Below, piece by piece: positions 1-8,510 of a stretch of DNA of 64,000 nucleotides (position 1 is the first letter of the stretch; every line of letters starts with the position of its first letter). A program made the translations under genes and the position numbers. The notes beneath the pieces were generated by a model. The model had not been told where the DNA came from, did not search any database, and saw nothing but the letters and a program-made list of their open reading frames with translations. This DNA comes from Pacificoceanicola sp049341065. Lineage in GTDB: Bacteria; Pseudomonadota; Alphaproteobacteria; Rhodobacterales; Rhodobacteraceae. The stretch covers positions 124,001 to 188,000 of the forward strand of contig NZ_JBMPIX010000007.1 in assembly GCF_049341065.1 (NCBI RefSeq). The letters are read 5' to 3'.

Positions 1-199
1 GCTGGATCAGCCCATCACCCGTGCCACCGCCCGCAACCAAGGCCCGCAAGGGTTGCGACCAGTCGCGCTGACCCGAAAAAAGGTGGTGGTCGATTTCCAG
101 CGGATGCGAAGGCGATCCGGTGATCAGGCGTTTGGCTTCATCCGCCGGGTCGCGTTCTGGATAGGGGTAAGCTTCATACTGTTCGCGGGTCGAGACCAT
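1..199 (-). CDS. Class I SAM-dependent methyltransferase, N-terminal part
   Basis: An open frame on the minus strand starts with ATG at 199 and runs off the left edge of the window, so only the first 66 residues are visible. It opens MVSTREQYEAYPYPERDP and reaches AGGGTGDGLIQ, a glycine-rich loop typical of motif I (SAM binding) in Rossmann-fold methyltransferases. The substrate cannot be told from this part. It is transcribed in the same direction as the DUF1992 gene 60 bases upstream and may share its transcript. The ribosome binding site is weak (AGG close to the start). The protein must continue well beyond the window because the catalytic half is missing. Confidence 0.7.
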   Translation of the reverse strand, partial: MVSTREQYEAYPYPERDPADEAKRLITGSPSHPLEIDHHLFSGQRDWSQPLRALVAGGGTGDGLIQ

Positions 200-259
200 G
201 CCTGTGCTTTCTTTGGGGCTTTGAGCGCGACAGTGCCACGACACGCAGCCAAGGCCAAG

Positions 260-562
260 TCAGCCGCGCTTGCGGGATATCTCGATCCGGGCTTCGAGCA
301 TGGACATGTCCTGAATGATGCGGCGGCGGTCGGTGCGATCAGTGGCCTCGCGCAGTTCGGCGCGCAGGCGGGACAGTTCGCGCGACAGCGAGACGATCTC
401 GGGCACAGCGCCGTTGTCCTTGAGGATTCGGTGCAGAACAGCGTTTTCGGGATCATCGCAAGGCGGCAGCGGTTTCCCCGCCCCTTCGAGGTTGTCGAAG
501 GCGCCCTCGGCCTCGGCGGCCTGAATCTTGGCGTTGATGAGATCGATCAGCGGATGGTCCAT
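260..562 (-). CDS. DUF1992 (DnaJ-C28-like domain) protein
   Basis: This 100-residue protein starts MDHPLIDLINAKIQAAEAEG and contains the hallmark GAFDNLEGAGKPLP of the DUF1992 family. That domain occurs alone in bacteria and next to a J domain in DnaJ homologue subfamily C member 28; there is no J domain here. The rest is charged and helical, with an Arg/Glu-rich stretch near residues 65-95. The ATG at 562 was chosen because the domain begins right there, and the upstream in-frame residues look like untranslated leader. The molecular role of the family is unknown. There is no signal peptide or membrane segment. Confidence 0.75.
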   Translation of the reverse strand: MDHPLIDLINAKIQAAEAEGAFDNLEGAGKPLPPCDDPENAVLHRILKDNGAVPEIVSLSRELSRLRAELREATDRTDRRRIIQDMSMLEARIEISRKRG

Positions 563-659
563 GGCAGTATTGTGCCAGAGGCGCGCGATTTCGACCAGAG
601 GGGCTAGGCGCGTCAGTCCACTTGCGCGCAACCCCCCGCACCAAGGCTTGGCTGGCAAG

Positions 660-693
660 AAGAAAGGGCCGCGCCGGTTGTTCCCGGCGCGGC
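660..693 (-). terminator. Hairpin terminator after the 5'-nucleotidase gene
   Basis: A perfect 10-bp GC stem (668-677 with 684-693, 6-base loop) lies 10 bases beyond the stop codon of the minus-strand 5'-nucleotidase. On that strand it is followed by CCCTTTCTTCTT, a broken T-rich tract, as in an intrinsic terminator of moderate strength. Confidence 0.65.
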
Positions 694-703
694 TCTGTTT
701 GGC

Positions 704-2266
704 TTATTCCTTCACGGTGATGCGGCCATCCGTGTAGGGTTCGTAGGGGCCCTGCGCCGCGATGTATTCCGCGGTGACATCGGCAAGGTCGGGGCCAAAG
801 TCATAGGCGTTGTCGGCGTCGCGGAACATGTTGTAACCGTCACCACCGTTGCGGACGTAGTTGTTGGACACCAGACCATAGGTTTCTTCCAAATCGATCG
901 GAGCGCCGCCAACCATGACGTCAGAGATGCGGCTGCCCGGCTCGGCCTTGGGATCGACGGTAAAGGTCATGCCCGCCACCTGCGGGAAGCGACCTGCGCC
1001 CTCTTCCATCTGGCTCACCCCGTTTTCAAGCGCTTCGACGACCGTTGCGCCACTGACCTGAAAGGTGGAAAGCGTGTTCTGGAAAGGCAGGACCGTCAAC
1101 ACTTCGCCCATGGTGACAGGGCCTGCATCGATAGAGGCGCGCAATCCGCCAGAGTTGGCGATCGCAATATCGATGCCCTGATCCTTGACACGCGCAAGCA
1201 TGGCATCCGCCACCAGATTGCCCATCGAGCACTCCATGGCGCGGCAAACATCGCGGTTGCCTTCGATGGCAGCGGCGGCCTCGGCCACAACCTTGTTGCG
1301 CACCTCTTCAAGCGGAGCAGCGGCCTCGGTGATGCGGGCCTTGGTGCCCTCTTCTTCGGCCACGGACCCGTCCAGCAGGATCGGCTCGCCCATGGCTTCG
1401 ATCACTTTGCCCTCGTCATCGAAGGTCACGTTCAGCTCGCCCAGGAATTTGCCATAGGCGTAGGCCTGCACGATGGCGGTGTCGCCAACCATGACAGGAT
1501 ACGGCCCCTTGGCGCCTTCGATGGTGTTCGACAGCAACGAGTTGTCGTGCCCGCCGACGATCACGTCGATGCCCGGAACGGTTTCTGCAACGAACTTGTC
1601 GACGTTCAGACCGGAGTGGGACAACACGATGATCTTGTTCACGCCTTCGTCCGTCAGGCGGGCCACCTGTTCCGCGACCGCATGGCCAGGCTCGGTAAAG
1701 ATGACATTGTCGCCCGGCGAGGCCAGCTCATCGGTGTCCTGCGGCGTCAGGCCGATCAGGCCCAGCTTTTCACCCCCGCGTTCGATGATCGTGCTTTTCA
1801 GCAGCGTATCGGCCAGCAATTCCTCGCCCGAGAAATCGGCGTTGGACATCAGAACCGGGAAATCCACCGAGTCGATAAAGCCGCGCAGCACCTCGGGGCC
1901 ATCGTCGAATTCGTGGTTGCCCACGGTCATCGCGTCATAGCCCATCTGGTTCATCATCTCGGCGGCCAGTTTGCCTTTGTAATAAGTGTAGAACAGCGTG
2001 CCCTGAAACTGGTCGCCGCCATCCACAAGGATATAGTTGTTGGTGCGCGACTTGGCCTCGGTGATGGCCGTCTGCAGACGGGCAGACCCGCCAAAACACT
2101 TACCTTCGGTGTTGTCTTCAGCTCCGCATCCCGAATCGTATTTGCTGATCGGCTCAAAACGGGCATGGAAATCGTTGGTGTGCAGGATGGTCAGGGAATA
2201 GTCGGCGTAGGCCTGCCCTGCCATAAGGGCAAGGGCGGCGGCACCACTCATAAGGCGAAAAGACAT
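704..2266 (-). CDS. Secreted 5'-nucleotidase / metallophosphoesterase (UshA-like)
   Basis: This 520-residue periplasmic enzyme is expected to remove phosphate from nucleotides or related phosphoesters. A Sec signal peptide covers residues 1-21 (cleavage after GQAYA). The calcineurin-like metallophosphoesterase domain follows, with TILHTNDFH near residue 30, GGDQFQGT, GNHEFDDG, SHSG and GGHDNS supplying the dimetal site. The C-terminal 5'-nucleotidase domain carries NSGGLR and NYVRNGGDGYNMF, which form the substrate pocket. The start at 2266 is set by the signal peptide and by an AGAGAGG ribosome binding site; an in-frame extension back to 2566 has no such features. The gene stands alone, divergent from DUF952-pyrD, and ends at a hairpin terminator. 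Exact substrate specificity is not readable. Confidence 0.88.
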   Translation of the reverse strand: MSFRLMSGAAALALMAGQAYADYSLTILHTNDFHARFEPISKYDSGCGAEDNTEGKCFGGSARLQTAITEAKSRTNNYILVDGGDQFQGTLFYTYYKGKLAAEMMNQMGYDAMTVGNHEFDDGPEVLRGFIDSVDFPVLMSNADFSGEELLADTLLKSTIIERGGEKLGLIGLTPQDTDELASPGDNVIFTEPGHAVAEQVARLTDEGVNKIIVLSHSGLNVDKFVAETVPGIDVIVGGHDNSLLSNTIEGAKGPYPVMVGDTAIVQAYAYGKFLGELNVTFDDEGKVIEAMGEPILLDGSVAEEEGTKARITEAAAPLEEVRNKVVAEAAAAIEGNRDVCRAMECSMGNLVADAMLARVKDQGIDIAIANSGGLRASIDAGPVTMGEVLTVLPFQNTLSTFQVSGATVVEALENGVSQMEEGAGRFPQVAGMTFTVDPKAEPGSRISDVMVGGAPIDLEETYGLVSNNYVRNGGDGYNMFRDADNAYDFGPDLADVTAEYIAAQGPYEPYTDGRITVKE

Positions 2267-2568
2267 GGTGAACCTCTCTGTCAGGGTTTTTATATGCGCA
2301 CAGGGTGACTCCACCTCGGGGCGAGAGTCAAAGACAGAAACAGGATGTCGCCGCGTCACATGACAGGCAGGCGACACCCATGCGGGAAAAATGCGCAGGC
2401 CCACATGTTCAAAACGAAGTGCCTTCTTTGCACCTTTGTGGCTGTGTCGATGATCGCGCCCGGAGTCTGACGCCGCGAAAGTTGCCGACGGCGCGGATTT
2501 CGACGCAACACTGGCCCGCCTGCGCGCGGACGCTTGACCCCTGCCCCGCGTCAAGGCAACAAGCACTC
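2267..2568. other. Divergent intergenic region, 302 bases
   Basis: This gap separates the divergent 5'-nucleotidase and DUF952 genes and must hold both promoters. The start-proximal part on the minus side has an AT-rich patch (GTTTTTATATG near 2285). I see no convincing regulatory box, repeat or short gene. The reading frame that runs through it on the plus strand is an unsupported extension of DUF952. Confidence 0.5.
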
Positions 2569-2907
2569 ATGCTTATTTACAAGATCCTTCGCGCCGAGGA
2601 ATGGGCGGCTTTGCAATCTCGCGGGGAAACCGCCGGAGCGCCAATCGACATCTCTGATGGGTATGTCCATTTTTCCACCGACGAACAGGCGCGCGAAACC
2701 GCGTCCAAGCATTTCGCCGGAGTCGAAGGGCTGGTTCTTGTCGCTTTTGACAGCGACGCGCTGGGTGATGCCCTGAAGTGGGAGCCATCGCGGGGCGGCG
2801 CGCTGTTTCCGCATCTTTACGCACCGCTGCGCTATGCGCAGGCGGTCTGGTCCAAGCCCCTGCCACTTGGCCCGGACGGGCACGAATTCCCGGAAGGTTT
2901 TGCATGA
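2569..2907 (+). CDS. DUF952 domain protein
   Basis: This 112-residue protein starts MLIYKILRAEEW and contains DGYVHFSTDEQ and FPHLYAPL, which are family hallmarks of DUF952. The family has a small alpha/beta fold related to ADP-ribosyl-transferase-like domains, but no function is established. The start at 2569 is the first codon of the domain. The gene overlaps pyrD by four bases (ATGA), so the two are translationally coupled, and it is the first gene of a DUF952-pyrD-arsC-family unit. There is no signal peptide. Confidence 0.82.
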   Translation: MLIYKILRAEEWAALQSRGETAGAPIDISDGYVHFSTDEQARETASKHFAGVEGLVLVAFDSDALGDALKWEPSRGGALFPHLYAPLRYAQAVWSKPLPLGPDGHEFPEGFA

Positions 2908-3962
2908 AACTGCTCGAACAGGCGGGTTTGAAACTGCTGCGCGGTTGCGATCCTGAGCGCGCCCATGGGCTGGCCCTGACTGCCCTACGCGCCGGGTTGG
3001 CACCGGCACCGGGCGAGCTGACCTCGGACCGTTTGCGCTGCGTGGTGGCGGGCCTGCACCTGCCCAATCCGATTGGCCTTGCGGCGGGGTTCGACAAAAA
3101 CGCCGAAGCGCTGACAGGTCTGGCCCGCGCAGGCTTCGGATTTGTCGAAGTCGGCGCTGCCACCCCACGACCGCAACCCGGAAACCCCAAGCCGCGCCTG
3201 TTCCGCCTGAGCGAAGACAAAGCCGCGATTAACCGCTTTGGGTTCAACAATCAGGGGATGGAGGCGATTGGCGCCCGCCTTGCGCAGCGCCCAAGCGGCA
3301 TGGTTCTGGGTCTCAACCTTGGCGCCAACAAGGACAGCGACGACCGCTCGGCGGATTTTTCCAAGGTCTTGGCGCACTGCGGCACCGATCTGGATTTCGC
3401 CACAGTCAACGTCAGCTCTCCAAACACCGAACGCCTGCGGGATTTGCAGGGCAAAAAGGCGCTTTCCGCCCTTCTGGCGGGCGTCATGGAAGCGCGCGCA
3501 AAGCTGAGAAAACCGATCCCTGTCTTTCTCAAAATCGCCCCCGATCTTGACGATCAGGGCCTTGTCGATGTGGCCGATGTTGCGCTTTCCTCAGGTGTCG
3601 CTGGCGTGATCGCCACCAACACAACCCTGTCGCGCGATGGGCTGAAATCCGGCCACGCAAGCGAAATGGGCGGCCTCTCGGGCCAGCCGCTGTTCGAAAA
3701 ATCCACACGCGTTCTGGCGCGCCTGTCCGAGTTGACCCAAGGCAGCCTGCCCCTGATCGGGGTCGGCGGTGTCGGCTCGGCAGAACAGGCGTATGAGAAA
3801 ATTCGTGCCGGGGCCTCGGCGATCCAACTTTATACTGCGCTGGTTTACGGCGGCCTCAGCCTTGTCCAAGAGATCGTTACAGGGCTCGATGCTCTGCTCG
3901 CACGGGACGGTTTTGCCAACGTGGCGCAGGCCGTTGGTACAGGTAGAAAGGACTGGACATGA
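2904..3962 (+). CDS. pyrD: Dihydroorotate dehydrogenase, class 2 (quinone)
   Basis: This 352-residue enzyme oxidises dihydroorotate to orotate in pyrimidine synthesis and passes electrons through FMN to membrane quinones. The N-terminal helices (residues 1-50) match the membrane-associating region of class 2 enzymes. NPIGLAAGFDKNAEAL, FVEVGAATPRPQPGNPKPR, NRFGFNNQGM and the active-site loop NVSSPNTERLRDLQ (with the catalytic serine of class 2) are all present, as is the FMN phosphate loop IGVGGVGS. The ATG at 2904 lies inside the DUF952 stop region, and the gene ends in another ATGA overlap with the next gene, so all three are probably one operon. Confidence 0.96.
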   Translation: MKLLEQAGLKLLRGCDPERAHGLALTALRAGLAPAPGELTSDRLRCVVAGLHLPNPIGLAAGFDKNAEALTGLARAGFGFVEVGAATPRPQPGNPKPRLFRLSEDKAAINRFGFNNQGMEAIGARLAQRPSGMVLGLNLGANKDSDDRSADFSKVLAHCGTDLDFATVNVSSPNTERLRDLQGKKALSALLAGVMEARAKLRKPIPVFLKIAPDLDDQGLVDVADVALSSGVAGVIATNTTLSRDGLKSGHASEMGGLSGQPLFEKSTRVLARLSELTQGSLPLIGVGGVGSAEQAYEKIRAGASAIQLYTALVYGGLSLVQEIVTGLDALLARDGFANVAQAVGTGRKDWT

Positions 3963-4297
3963 TCCTCTGGCACAATCCACGGTGCTCGAAATCCCGGCAG
4001 GCCCTTGCCCTGCTTGAAGAAAACGGCGCGACCGTCGAGCTGCGCAAATATCTGGATGACGCGCCCTCTCTGATCGAATTGAAGGCGGCGCAGAAGGCAC
4101 TCGGGCTGCCCGCCATCGCCATGATGCGCCCCAATGAGGCCGAATTCAAAGCCATGGGTCTGGCCAAGACGGACGACGACGAAAAACTGCTGGCCGCGAT
4201 GGCAACAGCGCCAAAATTGATCGAGCGCCCCATCGCTTTTGCCAAGGATCGCGCAGTAATCGGCCGCCCGCCCGAGCGGGTTTTGGAATTGCTCTAA
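3959..4297 (+). CDS. ArsC-family glutaredoxin-dependent reductase
   Basis: This 112-residue protein has the thioredoxin-like ArsC fold. HNPRCSKSRQAL at residues 5-16 holds the catalytic cysteine in the HxxxCxxS arrangement of glutaredoxin-coupled arsenate reductases, and RPI near residue 90 provides another family arginine. A housekeeping member of this family next to pyrD, with no ars operon nearby, could be either an arsenate reductase or a YffB/Spx-like protein of unknown role. It is coupled to pyrD by ATGA. Its TAA stop shares bases 4294-4297 with the stop of the convergent trpF. Confidence 0.85.
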   Translation: MILWHNPRCSKSRQALALLEENGATVELRKYLDDAPSLIELKAAQKALGLPAIAMMRPNEAEFKAMGLAKTDDDEKLLAAMATAPKLIERPIAFAKDRAVIGRPPERVLELL

Positions 4298-4956
4298 AGC
4301 TTCGGGATCGGCTTGGCGCTCTTTGCCGCCGCGACGAACGCGGCGATCTTGGCAGCATCCTTCACACCCGGCGCGCTTTCCACGCCGGACGACACGTCCA
4401 CTTGCTGCGCGCCCGTCATGGCAATTGCCGTGCCCACGTTTTCGGGTGTCAGCCCCCCGGCAAGCATCCACGGCTTGGCCCAACGCTTGCCCGCCACCAA
4501 ACGCCAGTCAAACGACAGCCCATTGCCACCGGGCAGTTCAGCCGTTCGGGGCGGCTTGGCGTCGATCAAAAGCTGATCGGCGACCTGAGCATATAGGCCA
4601 AGTTTTGGCAGATCCACTTCATCCGCGACACCGACCGCCTTCATCACCGGCAGACCGTAGCGGGACCGGATCTCGGCCACGCGCTCCGGGCTTTCCTTGC
4701 CATGAAGCTGCAACAGGTCCAGCGGCACTTGGTCCGTGATTTCATCCAGCAGGGCGTCCGAGGCATCCACCACCAAAGCCACTTTTGCCAAACCGATCGG
4801 CGCAAGTAGGGCCAAGGCGCGCGCCACTTCCGGCGTCACGTTTCGCGGGCTTTTGGGAAAGAACACAAAGCCGGCATAAGCCGCGCCTGCCTTGGCGGCG
4901 GCTTCGACATCCGCGGGCTGTGTCAGCCCACAAATTTTGACACGGACATCCGGCAT
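4294..4956 (-). CDS. trpF: Phosphoribosylanthranilate isomerase
   Basis: This 220-residue TIM-barrel enzyme of tryptophan synthesis carries out the Amadori rearrangement of phosphoribosylanthranilate. The start VRVKICGLT holds the catalytic cysteine. FVFFPKSPRNVT, LLQLHGKE, LLIDAKPP (with the general-acid aspartate) and the phosphate-binding loops LAGGLTPENV and VDVSSGVES follow in the normal order. Length is normal for the family. It lies downstream of lapA, ihfB and rpsA on the same strand and is probably transcribed from its own or read-through promoters; an intergenic hairpin repeat lies just upstream. Confidence 0.96.
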   Translation of the reverse strand: MPDVRVKICGLTQPADVEAAAKAGAAYAGFVFFPKSPRNVTPEVARALALLAPIGLAKVALVVDASDALLDEITDQVPLDLLQLHGKESPERVAEIRSRYGLPVMKAVGVADEVDLPKLGLYAQVADQLLIDAKPPRTAELPGGNGLSFDWRLVAGKRWAKPWMLAGGLTPENVGTAIAMTGAQQVDVSSGVESAPGVKDAAKIAAFVAAAKSAKPIPKL

Positions 4957-4990
4957 CTCCCGCGCCCCTTCTTCATCTTGTCAGCAAAAA

Positions 4991-5038
4991 CCCGGGGAAG
5001 CGCAGCTAAACTGCGCGGGGGCTAAAGCCCCTTCCCGG
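4991..5038. repeat. Intergenic three-hairpin GC-rich repeat, copy 1
   Basis: Between trpF and the LapA-like gene lies a 48-base element that can fold as a three-way junction. The outer arms are CCGGGGAAG and CTTCCCGG, hairpin 1 is GCGCAG-CTAAA-CTGCGC and hairpin 2 is GGGGC-TAAA-GCCCC. The element at 44463 has the same order of CCCGGGGA, CGCAGC hairpin and GGGGC/GCCCC hairpin, so this is a dispersed repeat family rather than a simple terminator. Confidence 0.6.
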
Positions 5039-5045
5039 TAAAAGG

Positions 5046-5405
5046 TCAGCTCGCCTGATCCAGCAGCGCGAGCACCTCATCCTTGTCTTTGTCCCGCTCG
5101 GCCTGAGTTTTCTTCAACTCACGCTCCAGCTTGCGCACTTCGCCGGTCTTGCGGCTGGCTTCGGCACGATGCTTGTGTTCCCGGAACCATTCCCAGATGA
5201 ACCCGATCAGCAGACCCGCAAGAATCCCGCCAAAGATCACGAGAAACAGCGGCATTTCGATCGAGAAATCCACCAGACCTGCGCCGGGAAAGCCGCGCAG
5301 CCCTTCGGGCAAAGTATTCAGGACGACGGATTGCCGGTTGGCCAAGGCCAAGGTCACCAAAACAATGGCCAGAGCCGCAAGAAAGGCATAGCGAATGTAA
5401 CGCAT
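5046..5405 (-). CDS. LapA-like inner-membrane protein
   Basis: This 119-residue protein has two membrane helices (about residues 5-22 and 50-70) and then a charged, probably coiled-coil tail rich in Lys and Glu. The ANRQSVVLN segment after the first helix and the glycine-rich second helix match the lipopolysaccharide-assembly protein A (LapA/YciS) domain family, whose Escherichia coli member takes part in controlling LPS synthesis. It sits 8 bases after the stop of ihfB on the same strand, which suggests co-transcription. A specific LPS role here is inferred from the family only. Confidence 0.8.
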   Translation of the reverse strand: MRYIRYAFLAALAIVLVTLALANRQSVVLNTLPEGLRGFPGAGLVDFSIEMPLFLVIFGGILAGLLIGFIWEWFREHKHRAEASRKTGEVRKLERELKKTQAERDKDKDEVLALLDQAS

Positions 5406-5413
5406 CGGTCGTC

Positions 5414-5695
5414 TTACTTTCCGTTCAGTCGGTCGCGCAGCAGCTTGCCGGTCTTGAAGAAAGGCACATGCTTTTCTTCAACCTCGACCGATTCCCCGGT
5501 TCGAGGGTTCCGTCCCACTCGCGCATCACGCTTCTTGACCGAAAAGGCCCCGAAGCCCCGCAATTCGACCCGGTCTCCCCGAGCCATGGCATTGGTGATT
5601 TCCTCAAAGATCGTATTGACGATCCGCTCAACATCCCGCTGATAAAGATGCGGATTATCGTCGGCGATCTTCTGGATCAATTCTGACCTGATCAT
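5414..5695 (-). CDS. ihfB: Integration host factor subunit beta
   Basis: This 93-residue DNA-bending protein is of the HU/IHF family. MIRSELIQKIADDNPHL is a typical IHF-beta opening, ELRGFGAFSVKKRDARVGRN covers the beta arm, and RNPRTGE is the DNA-intercalating tip with the key proline. It is expected to dimerise with an IHF alpha subunit encoded elsewhere. The ATG at 5695 is preceded by GGGGGA, a good ribosome binding site; the longer upstream frame is not supported. It follows rpsA on the same strand, a common order in Alphaproteobacteria, but a strong terminator separates them. Confidence 0.95.
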   Translation of the reverse strand: MIRSELIQKIADDNPHLYQRDVERIVNTIFEEITNAMARGDRVELRGFGAFSVKKRDARVGRNPRTGESVEVEEKHVPFFKTGKLLRDRLNGK

Positions 5696-5908
5696 GGTCG
5701 CAAATCCCCCTGGTGCGCTTTTTTCGCAAACGCTTGTTACAGGGAAACTATACTGGTCCAAATCCGAATGCGAAACCGGCAAGTTTGGGGAAAACCCATG
5801 ATTTGCAGCGCTTTGGAGGCTTCCAAAGGGATAGCCGGCATGATTTCGCCAACCGGATCCAGCCTCGGGCAAATGCCGCAGCGCAGAGCAGATGCCCCGA
5901 TTCGCAAC

Positions 5909-5940
5909 AAAAAAGGCCCCGGACATCGCTGCCCGGGGCC
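5909..5940 (-). terminator. Intrinsic terminator of rpsA
   Basis: On the minus strand, 29 bases past the rpsA stop, an 8-bp stem GGCCCCGG/CCGGGGCC (5933-5940 with 5915-5922) is followed directly by six T residues. This is a textbook intrinsic terminator and suggests ihfB has its own promoter in 5696-5908. Confidence 0.9.
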
Positions 5941-5969
5941 CAAATCTTTGTTCTCGCACGGAGCGAGGA

Positions 5970-7649
5970 TTACTCGTCGCCGCCCTTCAGCGCTGCGCCA
6001 AGAATATCGCCCAGCGATGCGCCCGAAGCGGAAGAACCGTACTGTTCCACGGCCTCTTTCTCTTCAGCGATCTCGCGTGCCTTGATCGACAGACCCAAAC
6101 GGCGGGTCTTGGCGTCGATGTTGGTCACGCGGACGTCGATCTTGTCACCAACGTTGAAACGCTCGGGACGCTGCTCGGCACGGTCACGGGACAGGTCAGA
6201 GCGGCGGATGAAGGACTTCATGCCTTCGTATTCCACTTCGATGCCGCCGTCTTCGATCGCGGTGACCTCAACGGTCACGATCGAGCCGCGCTTGGTGCCG
6301 CCAACGGCGTCAGCGAACTTGTCGCCGCCCAGTGCCTTGATCGAGAGGGAGATACGCTCTTTCTCGACGTCGACTTCGGAAACCACGGCCTGGACGATGT
6401 CGCCCTTGCGGTATTCCTGGATGGCTTCTTCGCCGCGCTGATCCCAGGACAGGTCCGAAAGGTGAACCATGCCGTCGATCTCGCCTTCGAGGCCAATGAA
6501 CAGACCGAATTCGGTGATGTTCTTGACTTCGCCTTCGACCTGCGTGCCCTCGGGGTGTGTTTCTGCAAACACTTCCCACGGGTTGCGCTGGGTCTGCTTG
6601 AGGCCAAGGGACACGCGACGCTTGGCGCCGTCGATTTCCAGAACCATGACGTCGACTTCCTGCGAGGTCGAAACGATCTTGCCGGGGTGCACGTTCTTTT
6701 TGGTCCAGGACATCTCGGAGACGTGAACCAGACCTTCGACACCGGGCTCGAGCTCAACAAATGCACCGTAATCGGTGATGTTGGTGACGCGACCTTTATG
6801 CACAGAGGCCAGCGGATACTTGGCGCCAACCAGATCCCACGGATCTTCCTGCAGCTGCTTCATGCCAAGGCTGATGCGGTGGGTGTCTTTGTTGATCTTG
6901 ATGACCTGAACCTTGACCGTCTCGCCAATCGTGAGGATTTCGGAGGGGTGGTTCACACGGCGCCATGCCATGTCGGTCACGTGCAACAGGCCGTCTACGC
7001 CGCCAAGGTCGACGAATGCGCCGTACTCGGTGATGTTCTTGACCACACCGTCAACGGCCTGACCTTCGGTGAGGTTGGCGATGACTTCGGCACGCTGCTC
7101 GGCACGCGATTCTTCAAGGATTGCACGACGCGAGACAACGATGTTGCCACGGCGACGGTCCATCTTGAGGATCTGGAACGGCTGCTTGAGACCCATGAGC
7201 GGGCCAGCGTCGCGCACGGGGCGCACGTCAACCTGGGAGCCGGGCAGGAAGGCAACGGCGCCGCCGAGATCGACGGTGAAGCCACCTTTGACACGGCCAA
7301 AGATCGCGCCTTCGACGCGAGCGTCGTCTGCGTATGCTTTTTCCAGGCGGTCCCATGCTTCTTCACGGCGGGCCATCTCACGCGAGATAACAGCTTCGCC
7401 GCGGGCGTTTTCAGCCGCGCGCAGGTAAACCTCGACCTCATCGCCAACAGCGATTTCAGGGGCTTCACCGGGATTTGCGAATTCTTTCAGATCAACGCGG
7501 CCTTCCATCTTGTAGCCGACGTCGATGATGGCTTGGCCTGCTTCAATTGCGATGACCTTACCTTTAACGACAGAGCCCTCATCGGGGGTGTCCATTTCGA
7601 GGCTCTCGTTCAAGAGGGCTTCGAATTCTTCCATTGTTGCGTTTGCCAT
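5970..7649 (-). CDS. rpsA: 30S ribosomal protein S1
   Basis: This 559-residue protein has six S1 RNA-binding domains in tandem, starting near residues 28, 112, 198, 283, 370 and 457. The middle four keep the typical pattern, for example NITEYGAFVDLGGVDGLLHV and NITDYGAFVELEPGVEGLVHV. It brings mRNA to the 30S subunit. The start MANATMEEFEALLNESLEM is typical for alphaproteobacterial S1. It ends at a strong terminator and is followed by ihfB. A long frame on the opposite strand is only a codon-bias shadow. Confidence 0.97.
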   Translation of the reverse strand: MANATMEEFEALLNESLEMDTPDEGSVVKGKVIAIEAGQAIIDVGYKMEGRVDLKEFANPGEAPEIAVGDEVEVYLRAAENARGEAVISREMARREEAWDRLEKAYADDARVEGAIFGRVKGGFTVDLGGAVAFLPGSQVDVRPVRDAGPLMGLKQPFQILKMDRRRGNIVVSRRAILEESRAEQRAEVIANLTEGQAVDGVVKNITEYGAFVDLGGVDGLLHVTDMAWRRVNHPSEILTIGETVKVQVIKINKDTHRISLGMKQLQEDPWDLVGAKYPLASVHKGRVTNITDYGAFVELEPGVEGLVHVSEMSWTKKNVHPGKIVSTSQEVDVMVLEIDGAKRRVSLGLKQTQRNPWEVFAETHPEGTQVEGEVKNITEFGLFIGLEGEIDGMVHLSDLSWDQRGEEAIQEYRKGDIVQAVVSEVDVEKERISLSIKALGGDKFADAVGGTKRGSIVTVEVTAIEDGGIEVEYEGMKSFIRRSDLSRDRAEQRPERFNVGDKIDVRVTNIDAKTRRLGLSIKAREIAEEKEAVEQYGSSASGASLGDILGAALKGGDE

Positions 7650-7802
7650 GTGGCGTCTAGATCCTTTTACTTCGGTTTTCTGGCCATGCGGTTGTCTCCG
7701 CCGGTCTTGCGTTTGGTCATGTTGGCGAGATGCAAAACAAAGAGGGCCGGTAGTTGCCCGACCCTGCTCGACTCATGTGTTTTGCGGCGTTTTCGCCTTA
7801 TC

Positions 7803-7835
7803 GACAGGCGGCTCTATAGCCAAGAGCCGCCTGTC
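7803..7835. terminator. Strong 13-bp hairpin after the nitroreductase gene
   Basis: A perfect 13-bp inverted repeat (GACAGGCGGCTCT at 7803-7815 with 7823-7835, 7-base loop) lies 9 bases past the stop of the minus-strand nitroreductase. There is no T-run on either side, so it may be a Rho-assisted end, a transcript stabiliser, or an insulator between the nitroreductase and the rpsA promoter region. Confidence 0.55.
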
Positions 7836-7844
7836 AGGCAAGCC

Positions 7845-8483
7845 CTAGGCGACCTGCGTGACGAATTCCTCGCGCGGTTTGCGCACCTTTTTCATCTTTA
7901 CCAACCAATCGCCTTCTTCCTGACGGTACCCCAACGGCAACAGAACCACCGACCGCAGGCCTTTTTCACGCAGGCCAAGGATGGCATCGACAGCCTCCGG
8001 GTCGAACCCTTCCATCGGGGTGCTGTCGACTTCCAGCTCGGCAGCAGCGGCCAGCGCAAAGCCCAGCCCGATGTAAGCCTGACGCGCGGCGTGATTGTAG
8101 TTCACGTCCTCTGCGCGTGGCAAATAGGCGTTTTTGAGGTTGTCGTAGTAACCGCTCAGCGTTTCGCTTTTGCCGCGTTCATCTTCCATCTGCTCAACAA
8201 CATTGTCGATCCTCTCGGCGGTGTAGTTGTCCCAGGCGGCAAAAACCAACAGGTGCGAGCCGTCGGTGATCTGCGCCTGATCCCACGCGACTTTGCGGAT
8301 CTCGGCGCGGGTTTCGGGATTGGTGATGACAAACAGGTGGAACGGCTGGGTGCCGGACGAGGTCGGCGCCATGCGCACGGCCTCGACGATCTGGTCAACC
8401 TTGTCCTGCGGGACGGGCTTGCTCGGGTCCATTTTCTTGGTGGCGTAACGCCAGTTCAGCTTGTCAAACAGCGTGGTGGTCAT
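7845..8483 (-). CDS. Nitroreductase-family NAD(P)H-dependent FMN oxidoreductase
   Basis: This 212-residue flavoprotein is of the NfsB/nitroreductase fold. RYATKKMD near residue 12 binds the FMN phosphate, APTSSGTQPFH is the family loop near residue 40, and GLGFALAAAAELEVDSTPMEGFDP lies in the dimer/flavin region. It is expected to reduce nitro or quinone compounds, or to act as a dihydropteridine-type reductase. The ATG at 8483 starts the domain and has AGGA upstream; a longer start (ATG at 8522) would add only an unconserved leader. It is divergent from an HxlR regulator, a frequent pairing for redox-responsive oxidoreductases, so control by that protein is likely. Confidence 0.88.
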   Translation of the reverse strand: MTTTLFDKLNWRYATKKMDPSKPVPQDKVDQIVEAVRMAPTSSGTQPFHLFVITNPETRAEIRKVAWDQAQITDGSHLLVFAAWDNYTAERIDNVVEQMEDERGKSETLSGYYDNLKNAYLPRAEDVNYNHAARQAYIGLGFALAAAAELEVDSTPMEGFDPEAVDAILGLREKGLRSVVLLPLGYRQEEGDWLVKMKKVRKPREEFVTQVA

Positions 8484-8510
8484 TGGGTCGGTCCTTGCAT
8501 TCTTTGAAGT

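Noticed and set aside
2340..2375. Possible Pho box upstream of the 5'-nucleotidase gene
   Set aside because: CTGTCAT occurs once on the minus strand, but the second half-site 11 bases on does not match.
5892..8507. 871-codon open frame opposite to rpsA
   Set aside because: It is the complement of the rpsA reading frame; codon bias in GC-rich genes often leaves such frames open. It has no domain, start site or ribosome binding site of its own.
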